Assembly: GCA_038363005.1 (NCBI GenBank)
Contig: JBBQBI010000002.1
Coordinates: 62,001 to 126,000, forward strand
Origin: JAKOWB01 sp038363005
GTDB taxonomy: Bacteria > Pseudomonadota > Alphaproteobacteria > Kiloniellales > JACOMY01
Length of the DNA stretch: 64,000 nt
Direction: 5' to 3'
The notes beneath the pieces are model-generated. The model had not been told where the DNA came from, made no database searches, and saw only the letters and a program-made list of their open reading frames with translations. The number at the start of each line of letters is the position of its first letter. Position 1 is the stretch's first letter. This document shows positions 50,859-59,514 of the stretch, one piece after another. Both the position numbers and the translations under genes were made by a program.

Positions 50859-51674
50859 TCAGCAGCCGCAGCCGCAGTTGGCCTGCTGCAGCAGGGCGCT
50901 GCCCTGCAGGCGATAGACGCCGTAGTCGATGCCTTCCCAGGTGCCGACCGTTACCGCCACCTCGGCCACGCCGTCGCCATCCAGGTCGACCACGGCGATG
51001 ACGTCGACTGACGACCAGCCGTCGATGGTCTGCTCCTGCGCATAGGGCAGCGGGTCGAAGTAGCCGTCGACCAGGCTGGTCACCACGCGGCCGTCCACCA
51101 GCTTGCGCAGCAGCAGGAAGGCATAGCGCCCGACCTTAAGGTCGGCGTCCGCCACCACGATGTTGTTGTAGGCGCCGGCCAGCAGCACCTCGTCGACGCC
51201 GTCACCCTCCAGGTCGGTGCGGATCACCTGGGTCAGGCGCACCGGCGCGGCCGTCAGGCCCAGGTGGTCGAGCCAGTCACGCGCCGCCTTGACGTAGGCC
51301 GGGCTGTCGGCCGACAGGCGCTCCAGCTTCGACGGCAGTCCCAGCGGCAGGTTGCTGGCCAGCGCCGCGCCGGCGACGTCCGGCGGCGGCGCCAGCGAAA
51401 CCTGCGGCAGCTCCAGGCAGGCGCACTCGCCGATCGCCGGGGCGGCGCCCTTGGCTTGTGCCACCAGGCCGTCGAGCGTGGCCACCGACCAGTCGCGCGG
51501 GCCCAGCTCGGCCGGTGCCTCGCTGTCGGAGTCGCCGACCGGCGTCATGCTGTCACCCTCGACGCTGGCGATCAGGCAGAGCGGCTGCCCTTCATAGAGC
51601 GCCTGGACGAAGCCCTCGGCCGCCAAGGCCGGCAGTGGCAGTAGCAGAGCGGCGGCAAGGATGAATGGGCGCAT
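50859..51674 (-). CDS. Secreted protein with acidic Asp-x-Asp-Gly repeats
   Basis: A 271-residue protein with a signal peptide (MRPFILAAALLLPLPALAA). Two segments look like calcium-binding/FG-GAP-type loops: RTDLEGDGVDEVLLAGAYNN (about 167-186) and VVDLDGDGVAEVAVTVGTW (about 227-245). The C-terminus ends NCGCGC, unusual for an exported protein, and ECACLEL adds two more Cys, so disulfides or metal binding are possible. No wider family was recognised. It is convergent with the DUF1127 transcript. Confidence 0.75.
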   Translation of the reverse strand: MRPFILAAALLLPLPALAAEGFVQALYEGQPLCLIASVEGDSMTPVGDSDSEAPAELGPRDWSVATLDGLVAQAKGAAPAIGECACLELPQVSLAPPPDVAGAALASNLPLGLPSKLERLSADSPAYVKAARDWLDHLGLTAAPVRLTQVIRTDLEGDGVDEVLLAGAYNNIVVADADLKVGRYAFLLLRKLVDGRVVTSLVDGYFDPLPYAQEQTIDGWSSVDVIAVVDLDGDGVAEVAVTVGTWEGIDYGVYRLQGSALLQQANCGCGC

Positions 51675-51725
51675 GGCGATATCCCCCTGACGTGCTCGTC
51701 TCCCCCTCGTGGGAGAGCCCCCACT

Positions 51726-52598
51726 TTACAGTGGTTTTTGCAGCAGCAGCGTGTCCCATTCGCCGTAGCTGCGCGACTCCAGCAGCACCAAACCCTGTGC
51801 CTGGTGCGCCAGGATTACCTCCGGCGCCTGGCTGGTCAGCAGGCCCGACAGGATGGCGCGGCCGCCCTTGGCCAGGTAGCGCGCCAGCTCGGGCGCCAGG
51901 GCGATCAAGGGTGCCGCCAGGATATTGGCGGCGATCAGGTCGAAGGGCGCCGCGGCCTTCAGCACCGCCGCGCTATAGCCCTCGCTTTCCAGCGTCTGCA
52001 GCTGCGGGACGCCGTTCAGGTCGGCGTTCTCCCGCGTCACGCCGACGGAGGGCGCGTCGTTGTCGGCGGCCATGACGAAGGCGCGCGGCCACAGCTTGGC
52101 GATGGCCATGGCCAGCACGCCCGAACCGCAGCCGAGGTCCAGCGCGTTGCGCACTGCCAGCCCGGAGTCGGCCAGCGCGGTCAGCGCCACCAGGCAGCCC
52201 TGCGTGGTCTCGTGCCGCCCGGTCCCGAAGGCGATGGAGGCCTCGACCAGCAGCGGGATCAGTCCGGCCGGCGGCGTTTCCGTCACATGCGAGCCGAAGA
52301 CCCAGAAGCGTCCGGCGGTCTGCGGCGGCAGGTTGCGCTGGCTCTCCGCCACCCAGTCGCGCTCGGCCAGCGGCTCCAGTACCATGGCCGGCATTGCAAA
52401 GGCGAAGACCTCGGCCAGCGGCGCCAGCGCGTCGGCCAGACGCTCGGCGGTGACGCCGTCCGGCAGGGTCACGTCCAGCGGCACGTGCTCCGGATTGCCC
52501 TTGGTATCGGCCCAGAGCGCGCCGCCGAGATCGAGGATGGCCTCCTCGACGGCGGGCAGGGCGTTGCGCGGAATGGCGAGGCGAAGGGTCGAGGTCAT
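51726..52598 (-). CDS. prmA: Ribosomal protein L11 methyltransferase
   Basis: A 290-residue SAM-dependent enzyme that trimethylates ribosomal protein L11. AFGTGRHETTQGCLVAL, ALDLGCGSGVLAMAIAKLWPRAFVMAADND (motif I, SAM site) and FDLIAANILAAPLIALAPELARYLAKGGRAILSGLL (including the N-I-L-A catalytic segment) are the family's signature blocks. Length is normal. It is divergent from the SH3 lipoprotein gene, separated by 149 bases. Confidence 0.95.
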   Translation of the reverse strand: MTSTLRLAIPRNALPAVEEAILDLGGALWADTKGNPEHVPLDVTLPDGVTAERLADALAPLAEVFAFAMPAMVLEPLAERDWVAESQRNLPPQTAGRFWVFGSHVTETPPAGLIPLLVEASIAFGTGRHETTQGCLVALTALADSGLAVRNALDLGCGSGVLAMAIAKLWPRAFVMAADNDAPSVGVTRENADLNGVPQLQTLESEGYSAAVLKAAAPFDLIAANILAAPLIALAPELARYLAKGGRAILSGLLTSQAPEVILAHQAQGLVLLESRSYGEWDTLLLQKPL

Positions 52599-52747
52599 GG
52601 CACTGCCGATCTGGTCGAATTGCCCCGCACTAGCCCCATTGCCGTCGCGGACGCAAGCCGGCAGCGCGGGTTTCGCGGCTGGACTCGCCTTGCACCTCTG
52701 AGTTATAGGGCCTTGGGAGTTTGCTGAATTTGAGCGGGGGATTTGTC

Positions 52748-53569
52748 ATGACCGGCATTGCATCGAAACTGTCGTTCGGCCTGCTGGCGGCGGCCCTGTC
52801 GCTCGCCGGCTGCAAGACCATCGGCGAGCAGCTCGGCTCCTCACTCGGCTACACGGTCGGCAGCCAGGTCGGCGGCTATGCCGGCGGCTTCGCCACCACC
52901 ACTGGAACGGTGCTCGGCGGCGTGCTCGGCGGTGAGTTGGCCGACCTGCTGGACGAGGAGAGCCAGCGCCGCGCCGCCACGGCCAGCGGCGAGGCCATCA
53001 CCAGCGGCAAGGACCAGACCTGGAGCAACCCCGACGCCGGCACCAGCGGCCAGGTCACCGTGGTCGCGCAGAAGCAGGAGACCGCCAACGTCCAGGTCGA
53101 GGTGGCCAAGGACCAGGTGCAGGAGTTGCCGCCGGTCGACCTGATCGGCCGCACCTACATCGCCACCGGCACGGCCAACGTGCGCGGTGGCCCCGGCACC
53201 GAGTACAAGAGCAGCGGCAGCCTGGCGGCCGGCGAAGCGGTCAACGTGGTCGGCAAGGTGCGCGGCAAGAACTGGTACATGATCAGTCAGGGCGACGTGG
53301 TGATCGGCTTCGTCTCCACCACCCTGCTGGCCGTGGCGCCGGAGACCAAGGCCGCGCCGAAGTTGGCCAGCAACACCAAGCTCAAGGGGCCGGTGGTCAC
53401 CGAGACCATCAAGGTCGAGCGCACCTGCCGCACCGCCGAGCACACGGTCACGCTGGGCAACGGCGAGCAGCGGGCCGAGGAGATCGAGGCTTGCGAGACC
53501 CCGACCGGCTGGACCGGCGCAACTCGCCCGGTCGCCCCCGACGGCAAGACCGGCGCGCGGCCGACTTAG
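52748..53569 (+). CDS. SH3-domain lipoprotein with a glycine-zipper-like segment
   Basis: A 273-residue exported lipoprotein. The signal ends in the lipobox LSLAGC (Cys near residue 22). Residues about 27-65 are Gly-rich (GSSLGYTVGSQVGGYAGGFATTTGTVLGGVLGGELADLL), like glycine-zipper (17 kDa-type) segments. An SH3_3-type domain follows (TYIATGTANVRGGPGTEYKSSGSLAAGEAVNVVGKVRGKNWYMIS, about 136-180). A Pro- and Thr-rich tail has two or three Cys. ATG at 52748 is chosen over an upstream TTG for the signal's shape. It probably binds cell wall; exact role unknown. Confidence 0.82.
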   Translation: MTGIASKLSFGLLAAALSLAGCKTIGEQLGSSLGYTVGSQVGGYAGGFATTTGTVLGGVLGGELADLLDEESQRRAATASGEAITSGKDQTWSNPDAGTSGQVTVVAQKQETANVQVEVAKDQVQELPPVDLIGRTYIATGTANVRGGPGTEYKSSGSLAAGEAVNVVGKVRGKNWYMISQGDVVIGFVSTTLLAVAPETKAAPKLASNTKLKGPVVTETIKVERTCRTAEHTVTLGNGEQRAEEIEACETPTGWTGATRPVAPDGKTGARPT

Positions 53570-53645
53570 GGACCGGCCAGCCGGCGGATGAGGGATTTAG
53601 GTGCGTTTGGCAAAGGGCCGCCCTGGCCCCGACAAGGGTCCTGCG

Positions 53646-55919
53646 TTACCCCGCCTGCTCCGCCGGCACGACGAAGGCGGCGACCACCTTTTTCTCGCCT
53701 GCCTTGTCGAAGGCGATGGTGAGGCGGTCGCCCTCGACGAAGGTGACGCTGCCGTAGCCGAACTTCTGATGGAACACACGCTCGCCGCCACGGTAGCCGC
53801 CGAGGGCGCCGACGGTGACCGGCGTCAGGTCGAGCAGGCGGCTGGCCTGATGGCCGCGCTGGCGGGCGCGCTCGAAGCCGGGTGACGAGCGGCCCTCGCC
53901 CCAACCTGACCCCCGGGCAAGCGTGCCGAGGCCGCCGGCCGCCCAGGCGAAGCCGCCGGCGCCGCCGTAGAGGCCGGGGTCGCTCTCGCGCTCGACCGCC
54001 GCTTCCGGCAGCTCCTCCAGGAAGCGCGAGGGCAGCGTGGCCTGCCAGTTGCCGTGCAGCCGGCGATTGGCGGCGAAGGACAGGATGGCGCGCTTGCGGG
54101 CGCGGGTGATGCCGACGTAGGCCAGGCGGCGCTCCTCCTCCAGGCCCTTCAGGCCGTTCTCGTCCAGCGCGCGCTGGTTGGGGAACAGGCCGTCTTCCCA
54201 GCCGGGCAGGAAGACGTTGTCGAACTCCAGCCCCTTGGCGGCGTGCAAGGTCATGATGGTGACCTGGTCCTGGCTGTCGTCGTTGGCGCGCTCCATCACC
54301 AGCGACACGTGCTCCAGGAAGCCGCCAAGGCTGTCGAATTCGGCCAGCGCGCCGACCAGCTCCTTCAGGTTCTCCAGCCGGCCCGGGGCCTCGGCCGACT
54401 TGTCGGCCTGCAGCATGGCGGTATAGCCGCTTTCGTCCAGCACGCGCTCGGCCATGTGGACGTGGCTCTCGGCATCGGCCTCCTTGCGCCAGCGCGCCAG
54501 CAGCCCGGTGAAATCGGCCAGCGCGCGGCGTGCCTGCGGGCGCAGCTCGTCGGTCTCGGCGATCAGCCGGGCGGCACTGAACAGCGAGAGCTGCCGCTCG
54601 CGTGCCAGCTTGTAGAGTGCCGCCACCGTGGCCTCGCCCAGGCCGCGCTTGGGCTTGTTCAGCACGCGCTCGAAGGCCAGGTCGTCGTCCGGCGCGTGCA
54701 GCAGCCGCAGGTAGGCCAGGGCGTCGCGGATCTCCTGCCGCTCGTAGAAGCGCAGGCCGCCGACCACGCGATAGGGCAGGCCCAGCGTGATGAAGCGCTC
54801 TTCGAACTCGCGGCTCTGCGCGCCGATGCGGGTCAGGATGGCGATGTCGCTGAGGCTGGCGCCATGGCGCTGCAGGTCCTCGATCTCCTCGCCGACGAAG
54901 CGCGCCTCGGCCTCGCCGTCCCACAGGCCGCGCACGCGCAGCTTCTCGCCGGCGGCGTCCTCGGTCCATAGCGTCTTGCCCAGGCGCTGCTCGTTGCGGG
55001 CGATCAGTGCCGAAGCCGCCTGCAGGATGTGCCCGGTGGAGCGGTAGTTGCGCTCCAGCCGGATCACCGTGGCGCCGGGAAAGTCCTCTTCGAAGCGCAG
55101 GATGTTGCCCACCTCGGCGCCGCGCCAGGCGTAGATGCTTTGATCGTCATCGCCGACGCAGCAGAGGTTGCGGTGACCCTGCGCCAGCAGCCGCAGCCAG
55201 AGGTACTGCGCCACGTTGGTGTCCTGGTACTCGTCGACCAGCAGGTACTTGAAGCGCCGCTGGTAGTTTTCCAGCACCGCCGGCTGCGTGCGGAACAGCT
55301 CCAGGCAATGCAGCAGCAGGTCGCCGAAGTCGCAGGCGTTGAGCGCCAGCAGGCGCTCCTGATAGAGGCGATAGAGCTCCAGCAGCCGGCCGCCGGCCAG
55401 GTCGCCGGCCTCGCCCGCCGACACCTTGTCCGGCGTCAGGCCGCGGTCCTTCCAGCGCTCGATCACGGCGTGCAGCAGGCGCGCCGGCCAGGCCTTGTCG
55501 TCGATGCCCTCGGCCGCCAGCAGCTGCTTCAGCAGGCGCAGCTGGTCGTCGCTGTCCAGGATGGTGAAGCTGGGCTTCAGGCCGACCTTCTCGGCGTCGG
55601 CGCGCAGCATGCGCGCGGCCAGCGCGTGGAAGGTGCCAAGCCACCAGCCTTCGACCGGCCGGCCCAGGATGGCGCTGATCCGCCCCTTCATCTCGTTGGC
55701 CGCGCGGTTGGTGAAGGTGACGGACAGCAGCTCGCCCGGTCGCGCCTTGCCGCTGACCAGGATGTGCCCCAGGCGGGTGGTCAGCACCCGGGTCTTGCCA
55801 GTGCCGGCGCCAGCCAGCACCAGCACCGGCCCCTCGGTCGCCAACACGGCGGCGCGCTGCGCCTCGTTGAGGCCGGCGAGATAGGGCGGATCGACAGGCT
55901 GGAACAGGCCGCTGGACAT
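53646..55919 (-). CDS. uvrD: ATP-dependent DNA helicase UvrD/PcrA
   Basis: A 757-residue superfamily 1A helicase for nucleotide excision and mismatch repair. Walker A GAGTGKT is at 37-43, motif Ia VTFTNRAANEM, motif II VDEYQDTN, motif III GDDDQSIYAWRGA, motif IV RLERNYRS, motif V TLHAAKGLEFD and motif VI RRLAYVGITRARK. The C-terminus (VFHQKFGYGSV...) is the Tudor-like domain that contacts RNA polymerase. ATG at 55919 gives MSSGLFQP; further upstream is read-through. The insert GSGWGEGRSSPG before the tail is Gly-rich. Confidence 0.95.
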   Translation of the reverse strand: MSSGLFQPVDPPYLAGLNEAQRAAVLATEGPVLVLAGAGTGKTRVLTTRLGHILVSGKARPGELLSVTFTNRAANEMKGRISAILGRPVEGWWLGTFHALAARMLRADAEKVGLKPSFTILDSDDQLRLLKQLLAAEGIDDKAWPARLLHAVIERWKDRGLTPDKVSAGEAGDLAGGRLLELYRLYQERLLALNACDFGDLLLHCLELFRTQPAVLENYQRRFKYLLVDEYQDTNVAQYLWLRLLAQGHRNLCCVGDDDQSIYAWRGAEVGNILRFEEDFPGATVIRLERNYRSTGHILQAASALIARNEQRLGKTLWTEDAAGEKLRVRGLWDGEAEARFVGEEIEDLQRHGASLSDIAILTRIGAQSREFEERFITLGLPYRVVGGLRFYERQEIRDALAYLRLLHAPDDDLAFERVLNKPKRGLGEATVAALYKLARERQLSLFSAARLIAETDELRPQARRALADFTGLLARWRKEADAESHVHMAERVLDESGYTAMLQADKSAEAPGRLENLKELVGALAEFDSLGGFLEHVSLVMERANDDSQDQVTIMTLHAAKGLEFDNVFLPGWEDGLFPNQRALDENGLKGLEEERRLAYVGITRARKRAILSFAANRRLHGNWQATLPSRFLEELPEAAVERESDPGLYGGAGGFAWAAGGLGTLARGSGWGEGRSSPGFERARQRGHQASRLLDLTPVTVGALGGYRGGERVFHQKFGYGSVTFVEGDRLTIAFDKAGEKKVVAAFVVPAEQAG

Positions 55920-55957
55920 GCCCTGCTTATATAGCGCCAAGGCCGCGAGTCGAAGAG

Positions 55958-56878
55958 CTAGGCCTGACGCCGGCGGTGCTGCAGCTCGCGCCACCAAATG
56001 AACAGGCCGCTGGCGATGATGATGGCGCTGCCCAGGGCGACGTTCCAGGTCGGCAGCTCGCCCCAGACGGCAAAGCCGACCAGCGTGGCGAAGACCAGCG
56101 AGATGTAGCGGAAGGGCATCAGGAAGGAGACCTCGGCGCAGCGATAGGCCTCGATCTGCAGCCAGTGGGCCGCCGCCTGCAGGGCGGCGCAGGCCAGGAT
56201 CAGCCAGATTGAATCGCTGGGTGCGTCGACCACCCAGGGTTCAGCCGTGGCGCCGATCAGGCCCGACAGCACCAGCGCCAGGATGGTGTAGACCATGATG
56301 CCCATGGTGTGGTCGGTGGCCGACAGCCGGCGCGAGGAGACATCGCGCAGCGACGAGCAGAAGGCGCTGGCCAGCGGCAGCAGCGCCAGCGCCCAGAGGT
56401 AGCCCTGGCCAGTCGGCAGCATGGCCACGGCGACGCCCAGGAAACCGACGCAGACCGCCATCCAGCGCCGCCAGCCAACGGTTTCCTTGAGGAAGGTCAC
56501 CGCCAGCACCGTGGTCATGATCGGCGAGGCAAAGGCGATGGCATAGGTATCGGCCATCGGCATGTGGCGCAGCGCGGTCAGGAACAGGTAGCTGGAGGCC
56601 GCCATGGCTGAGCAGCGCAGCAGCAGGGCGCGGCGATTGCGGATGCGCAGCACGTGGAGTTGCCGCGTTACCACCAGATAGAGCAGCAGCCCGACCAGGA
56701 TGGCGAGGCCGCGCGAGACCATGAACTGCGACACCGGCAGGTCGACCATGACCCACTTGGCGATGGCGTCGTTCACGGTCAGCAGCAGCGAAGCGCCGAG
56801 CATCGCCAGGATGCCGAGACCGGCGGCCGAGCGGTGCCCGGCGGCGGCGCGCGGCAGGCGTACGGCGGCGGCCTTCAT
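55958..56878 (-). CDS. EamA-family transporter (copy 2)
   Basis: A 306-residue ten-helix DMT transporter. FAKW-like loop (here NDAIAKWVMVDLPVSQFMVSRG), MPMADTYAIAFASPIMTTVLAVTFLKETVGWRRWMAVCVGFLGVAVAMLPTG and FLMPFRYISLVFATLVGFAVWGELPTWN are typical. ATG at 56878 overlaps the stop of the neighbouring paralogue (ATGA). It is closely related to the 56875 gene and less so to 46168. Substrate unknown. Confidence 0.87.
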   Translation of the reverse strand: MKAAAVRLPRAAAGHRSAAGLGILAMLGASLLLTVNDAIAKWVMVDLPVSQFMVSRGLAILVGLLLYLVVTRQLHVLRIRNRRALLLRCSAMAASSYLFLTALRHMPMADTYAIAFASPIMTTVLAVTFLKETVGWRRWMAVCVGFLGVAVAMLPTGQGYLWALALLPLASAFCSSLRDVSSRRLSATDHTMGIMVYTILALVLSGLIGATAEPWVVDAPSDSIWLILACAALQAAAHWLQIEAYRCAEVSFLMPFRYISLVFATLVGFAVWGELPTWNVALGSAIIIASGLFIWWRELQHRRRQA

Positions 56879-57822
56879 CGTGGCGCCGGCAGCGACGGCG
56901 TGACCTTCCGCTTGCGCTCGCGCTGCAGGATGAAGAGGCCGCTGAGGCAGATGATCAGCGCGCCCAGCGCCACGTTCCAGGTCGGGATGTCGCCCCACAC
57001 CAGATAGCCGGCCAGCGCCGCGAACAGCAGCGTGACATAGCGGAAGGGCATGACCAGCGAGAGCTCGGCCAGGCGGTAGGACTCGACGATCAAATACTGC
57101 GCCCCGGCGATGGTAAGGCCGGCGATCGCCATGTAGAGCAGCTCGCGCCCGCCCGGCAGCAGCCAGGGGTCGTCGAAGGGCAGGGTGAAGAGGCCGGAGA
57201 TGGTGACGGCGAAGGTGTTCCAGAACAGGATGGCGACCGAGGCATTGGCCACCGAGAGGCGGCGCGAGACGATGTCGCGGATCGATACGAAGACGGCCAC
57301 CGCCAGCGGCATCATGGCGACCGCCAGGCTGTAGCCCTGGCCGCTCGGCCAGAGCAGCACCACGACGCCGAGGAAGCCCATGGTCACCGCGCTCCAGCGC
57401 CGCCAGCCGACCTTTTCGCCCAGCAGCAGGGCGGCGGCGGCGGTGGTGAAGATCGGCGCCGCGAAGGTGATGGCACTAGCGTCGCCCAGCGGCATCAGCG
57501 CCAGCGAATGCAGGAAGAGGTGCGTCGAGCAGACCATGCAGCCGGCATAGAGCGCCATGCCGCGCCAGCTGCCGAGGCGCAGCAGGCCAAGCTGCCGCGT
57601 CACCGCCAGGAAGCCCACGATCAGCAGCGTCGCCAAGCCGCCGCGCACCACCATGAACTGGCCCAGCGGCAGCACCGCGACGGTCAGCTTGGCAAAGGTG
57701 TCGTTGATCGACAGCAAAAGCCCGTTGCCCAGCGTGCAAGCCACCCCCAGCCCGGCCTTGGACTGCAGGCCGCGCGCCGCGGCGGCGCCTGTCGGCGCCC
57801 GGGTGGCAAGGGGCGGGCTCAT
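56875..57822 (-). CDS. EamA-family transporter (copy 1)
   Basis: A 315-residue DMT transporter, tandem paralogue of the 55958 gene. Shared phrases include LLLSINDTFAKLTVAVLPLGQFMVVRG, GEKVGWRRWSAVTMGFLGVVVLLWPSGQGYSLA and SLVMPFRYVTLLFAALAGYLVWGDIPTWNVALG. It is the first gene of the pair and is divergent from the GT-C-like genes, with 159 bases between the starts. The pair may act as a heterodimer, a pattern seen with other DMT transporters (inference). Confidence 0.87.
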   Translation of the reverse strand: MSPPLATRAPTGAAAARGLQSKAGLGVACTLGNGLLLSINDTFAKLTVAVLPLGQFMVVRGGLATLLIVGFLAVTRQLGLLRLGSWRGMALYAGCMVCSTHLFLHSLALMPLGDASAITFAAPIFTTAAAALLLGEKVGWRRWSAVTMGFLGVVVLLWPSGQGYSLAVAMMPLAVAVFVSIRDIVSRRLSVANASVAILFWNTFAVTISGLFTLPFDDPWLLPGGRELLYMAIAGLTIAGAQYLIVESYRLAELSLVMPFRYVTLLFAALAGYLVWGDIPTWNVALGALIICLSGLFILQRERKRKVTPSLPAPR

Positions 57823-57981
57823 GGTTGGCGAAGGTGGCCGGGGCCGGCCGGGGCCACAAGCGGCGGCGGCGCATGGCTGCCCCCGCCGGCCGTGCGGCGA
57901 AACAGGTCGGCGGTGCCCGCCTTGCCTTGCAAAGCCAGGACCCGCTGACTACCGTGCCCGGGTCTCTCCGGGGGGAGCGAG

Positions 57982-59514
57982 ATGACGGCACGGGAGCGGC
58001 GAACGCTCGCGCTGGTGGCAGCCGGCGCGCTTCTCTACATCGCGGCCGTCATGCTGCTGCTGCCGCCGGACCGCGGAACCAGCGAGACCTTCTTCTTCAA
58101 GGACGCCGGCGCCAGCATGGCCCTGGGCCAGGGCCTGACGACCTCCTACAACTTCGGCAATCCGGTTGGCGAATCCCGCATCTACGCCGGCTACGTGCCT
58201 GGCTTGCCGCTCATCTACGGCATCTACGGTTGGATCGCCGGCGTCAGCCCGGAAGCCAACACGCTGTTCGAACTCCTGGTGAACGGCGCGGTCGTGCTCC
58301 TGGCCTGCGGTCTGCTGCTGCCCAGCGTCACCAATGGCCGCGCGTGGGAGCGCCTCGTCCTGGTCGCGCTCCTGCTGCTGGCGCTGCCGGCGCGCTACCT
58401 GCTGCTGATCCAGGATCGACCCGATGCCCTGGGGCTGGCCTTCGCCCTCGCGGCCCTCTGGCCGGACCACAGCCGGCGGCCCAGTCTCTCCTGCGCCGCC
58501 TTCCTGGCCGGGCTGGCCCTGCTGGTCTCCTTCTTCAGCGGCCTTCTGGCGATCAGCGGGATCGCCTTTGCCTGGAGTCTCGCCCCGCGCGATCGGCGGC
58601 TGCCGTTCTGGTCGCTGGTTGGCTACGGCGCGGTCTTCTCGGCGCTGCCGGTCCTGGCCGTCGGCGCGGTGCTGCTGTTCGGCAATCCGGACTACGGCGA
58701 ACGCCTGACCGGCTTCGTATCGCTGGGCACCGGCTCCTTCGCCGATCTGCTGGCTGGCGACCTGCACTCCTGGGCCGCCGCCCTGCTGCATGGCAGCGAG
58801 AAGTTCAGCTACTGGATCTACGCCAGCCTGCCGCTGCTCGGACTTGCCGGTGCCACCGTTCTCCTATGGTTGGCGCGCGCGGTGCTTGGCCTGCGAATGA
58901 CAGCGCTGGGGCTGCTGTACGCCTGGTTGATCGTCCTGCTGTCGGTAGCGCTGGTGCCCTACAACAAGTGCTATGCGGCGGCTACGGCCGGCTTCCTGCT
59001 GCCACTGCTGGTGCGGTCCCTGCCCGCTGCCGTGTGGCGTGCCGCCAGCCCGCGACGACTGCTGCTGTTCTGCCTGGGCCTGCTGCTCTCGATCAAGCTC
59101 GTCGTCGAGGCGCCGGGTTTGCTGGCCCAGGCGGGGATGGGCGCATCCTATCAACGCATCCAGGATTTCCTGGCGACGCAGAGCTTCGAGGATCGCAACG
59201 GCGATGGCGCGGTCTGGCTGGCGGTCGACCCCGTCGTCTACTTCCTGTTCAAGCCGCTGGGTCATGGCATCCTGTCGCCCGACCACCCCATCATCTCGGC
59301 GGCGACCACGATGGCTGTGCTCGACTACGTTGTCCTGGCCTATGGCGGTGGCGGCGATCCCCTGGCGCCACGGCGCCCCGATTGGTGGCCGCAGATAGCC
59401 GACTCGCTGGAACTGGTATATCGGCCGGTGCTGCCGCAGTACATCGAGCTGTTCGGCCAGCGGCTGTCGAACTCTTCCTATAGCTGGGAGGTGGAGATTT
59501 GGCGCAGGCGCTAG
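57982..59514 (+). CDS. GT-C-like polytopic membrane protein, paralogue 1
   Basis: A 510-residue protein with about 10 helices. The first loop, TSETFFFKDAGASMALGQGL then NFGNPVGESRIYAGYVPGLP, has the acidic residues after helix 1 and the aromatic-Gly-Tyr-x-Pro pattern that resembles ArnT/PMT-type (GT-C) glycosyltransferases using lipid-linked sugars. A soluble C-terminal ~120 residues has DRNGDGAVWLAVDP and LPQYIELFGQRLSNSS. The next gene is a clear paralogue, overlapping by 16 bases. No closer family was recognised, and neither partner nor substrate is known. Confidence 0.7.
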   Translation: MTARERRTLALVAAGALLYIAAVMLLLPPDRGTSETFFFKDAGASMALGQGLTTSYNFGNPVGESRIYAGYVPGLPLIYGIYGWIAGVSPEANTLFELLVNGAVVLLACGLLLPSVTNGRAWERLVLVALLLLALPARYLLLIQDRPDALGLAFALAALWPDHSRRPSLSCAAFLAGLALLVSFFSGLLAISGIAFAWSLAPRDRRLPFWSLVGYGAVFSALPVLAVGAVLLFGNPDYGERLTGFVSLGTGSFADLLAGDLHSWAAALLHGSEKFSYWIYASLPLLGLAGATVLLWLARAVLGLRMTALGLLYAWLIVLLSVALVPYNKCYAAATAGFLLPLLVRSLPAAVWRAASPRRLLLFCLGLLLSIKLVVEAPGLLAQAGMGASYQRIQDFLATQSFEDRNGDGAVWLAVDPVVYFLFKPLGHGILSPDHPIISAATTMAVLDYVVLAYGGGGDPLAPRRPDWWPQIADSLELVYRPVLPQYIELFGQRLSNSSYSWEVEIWRRR

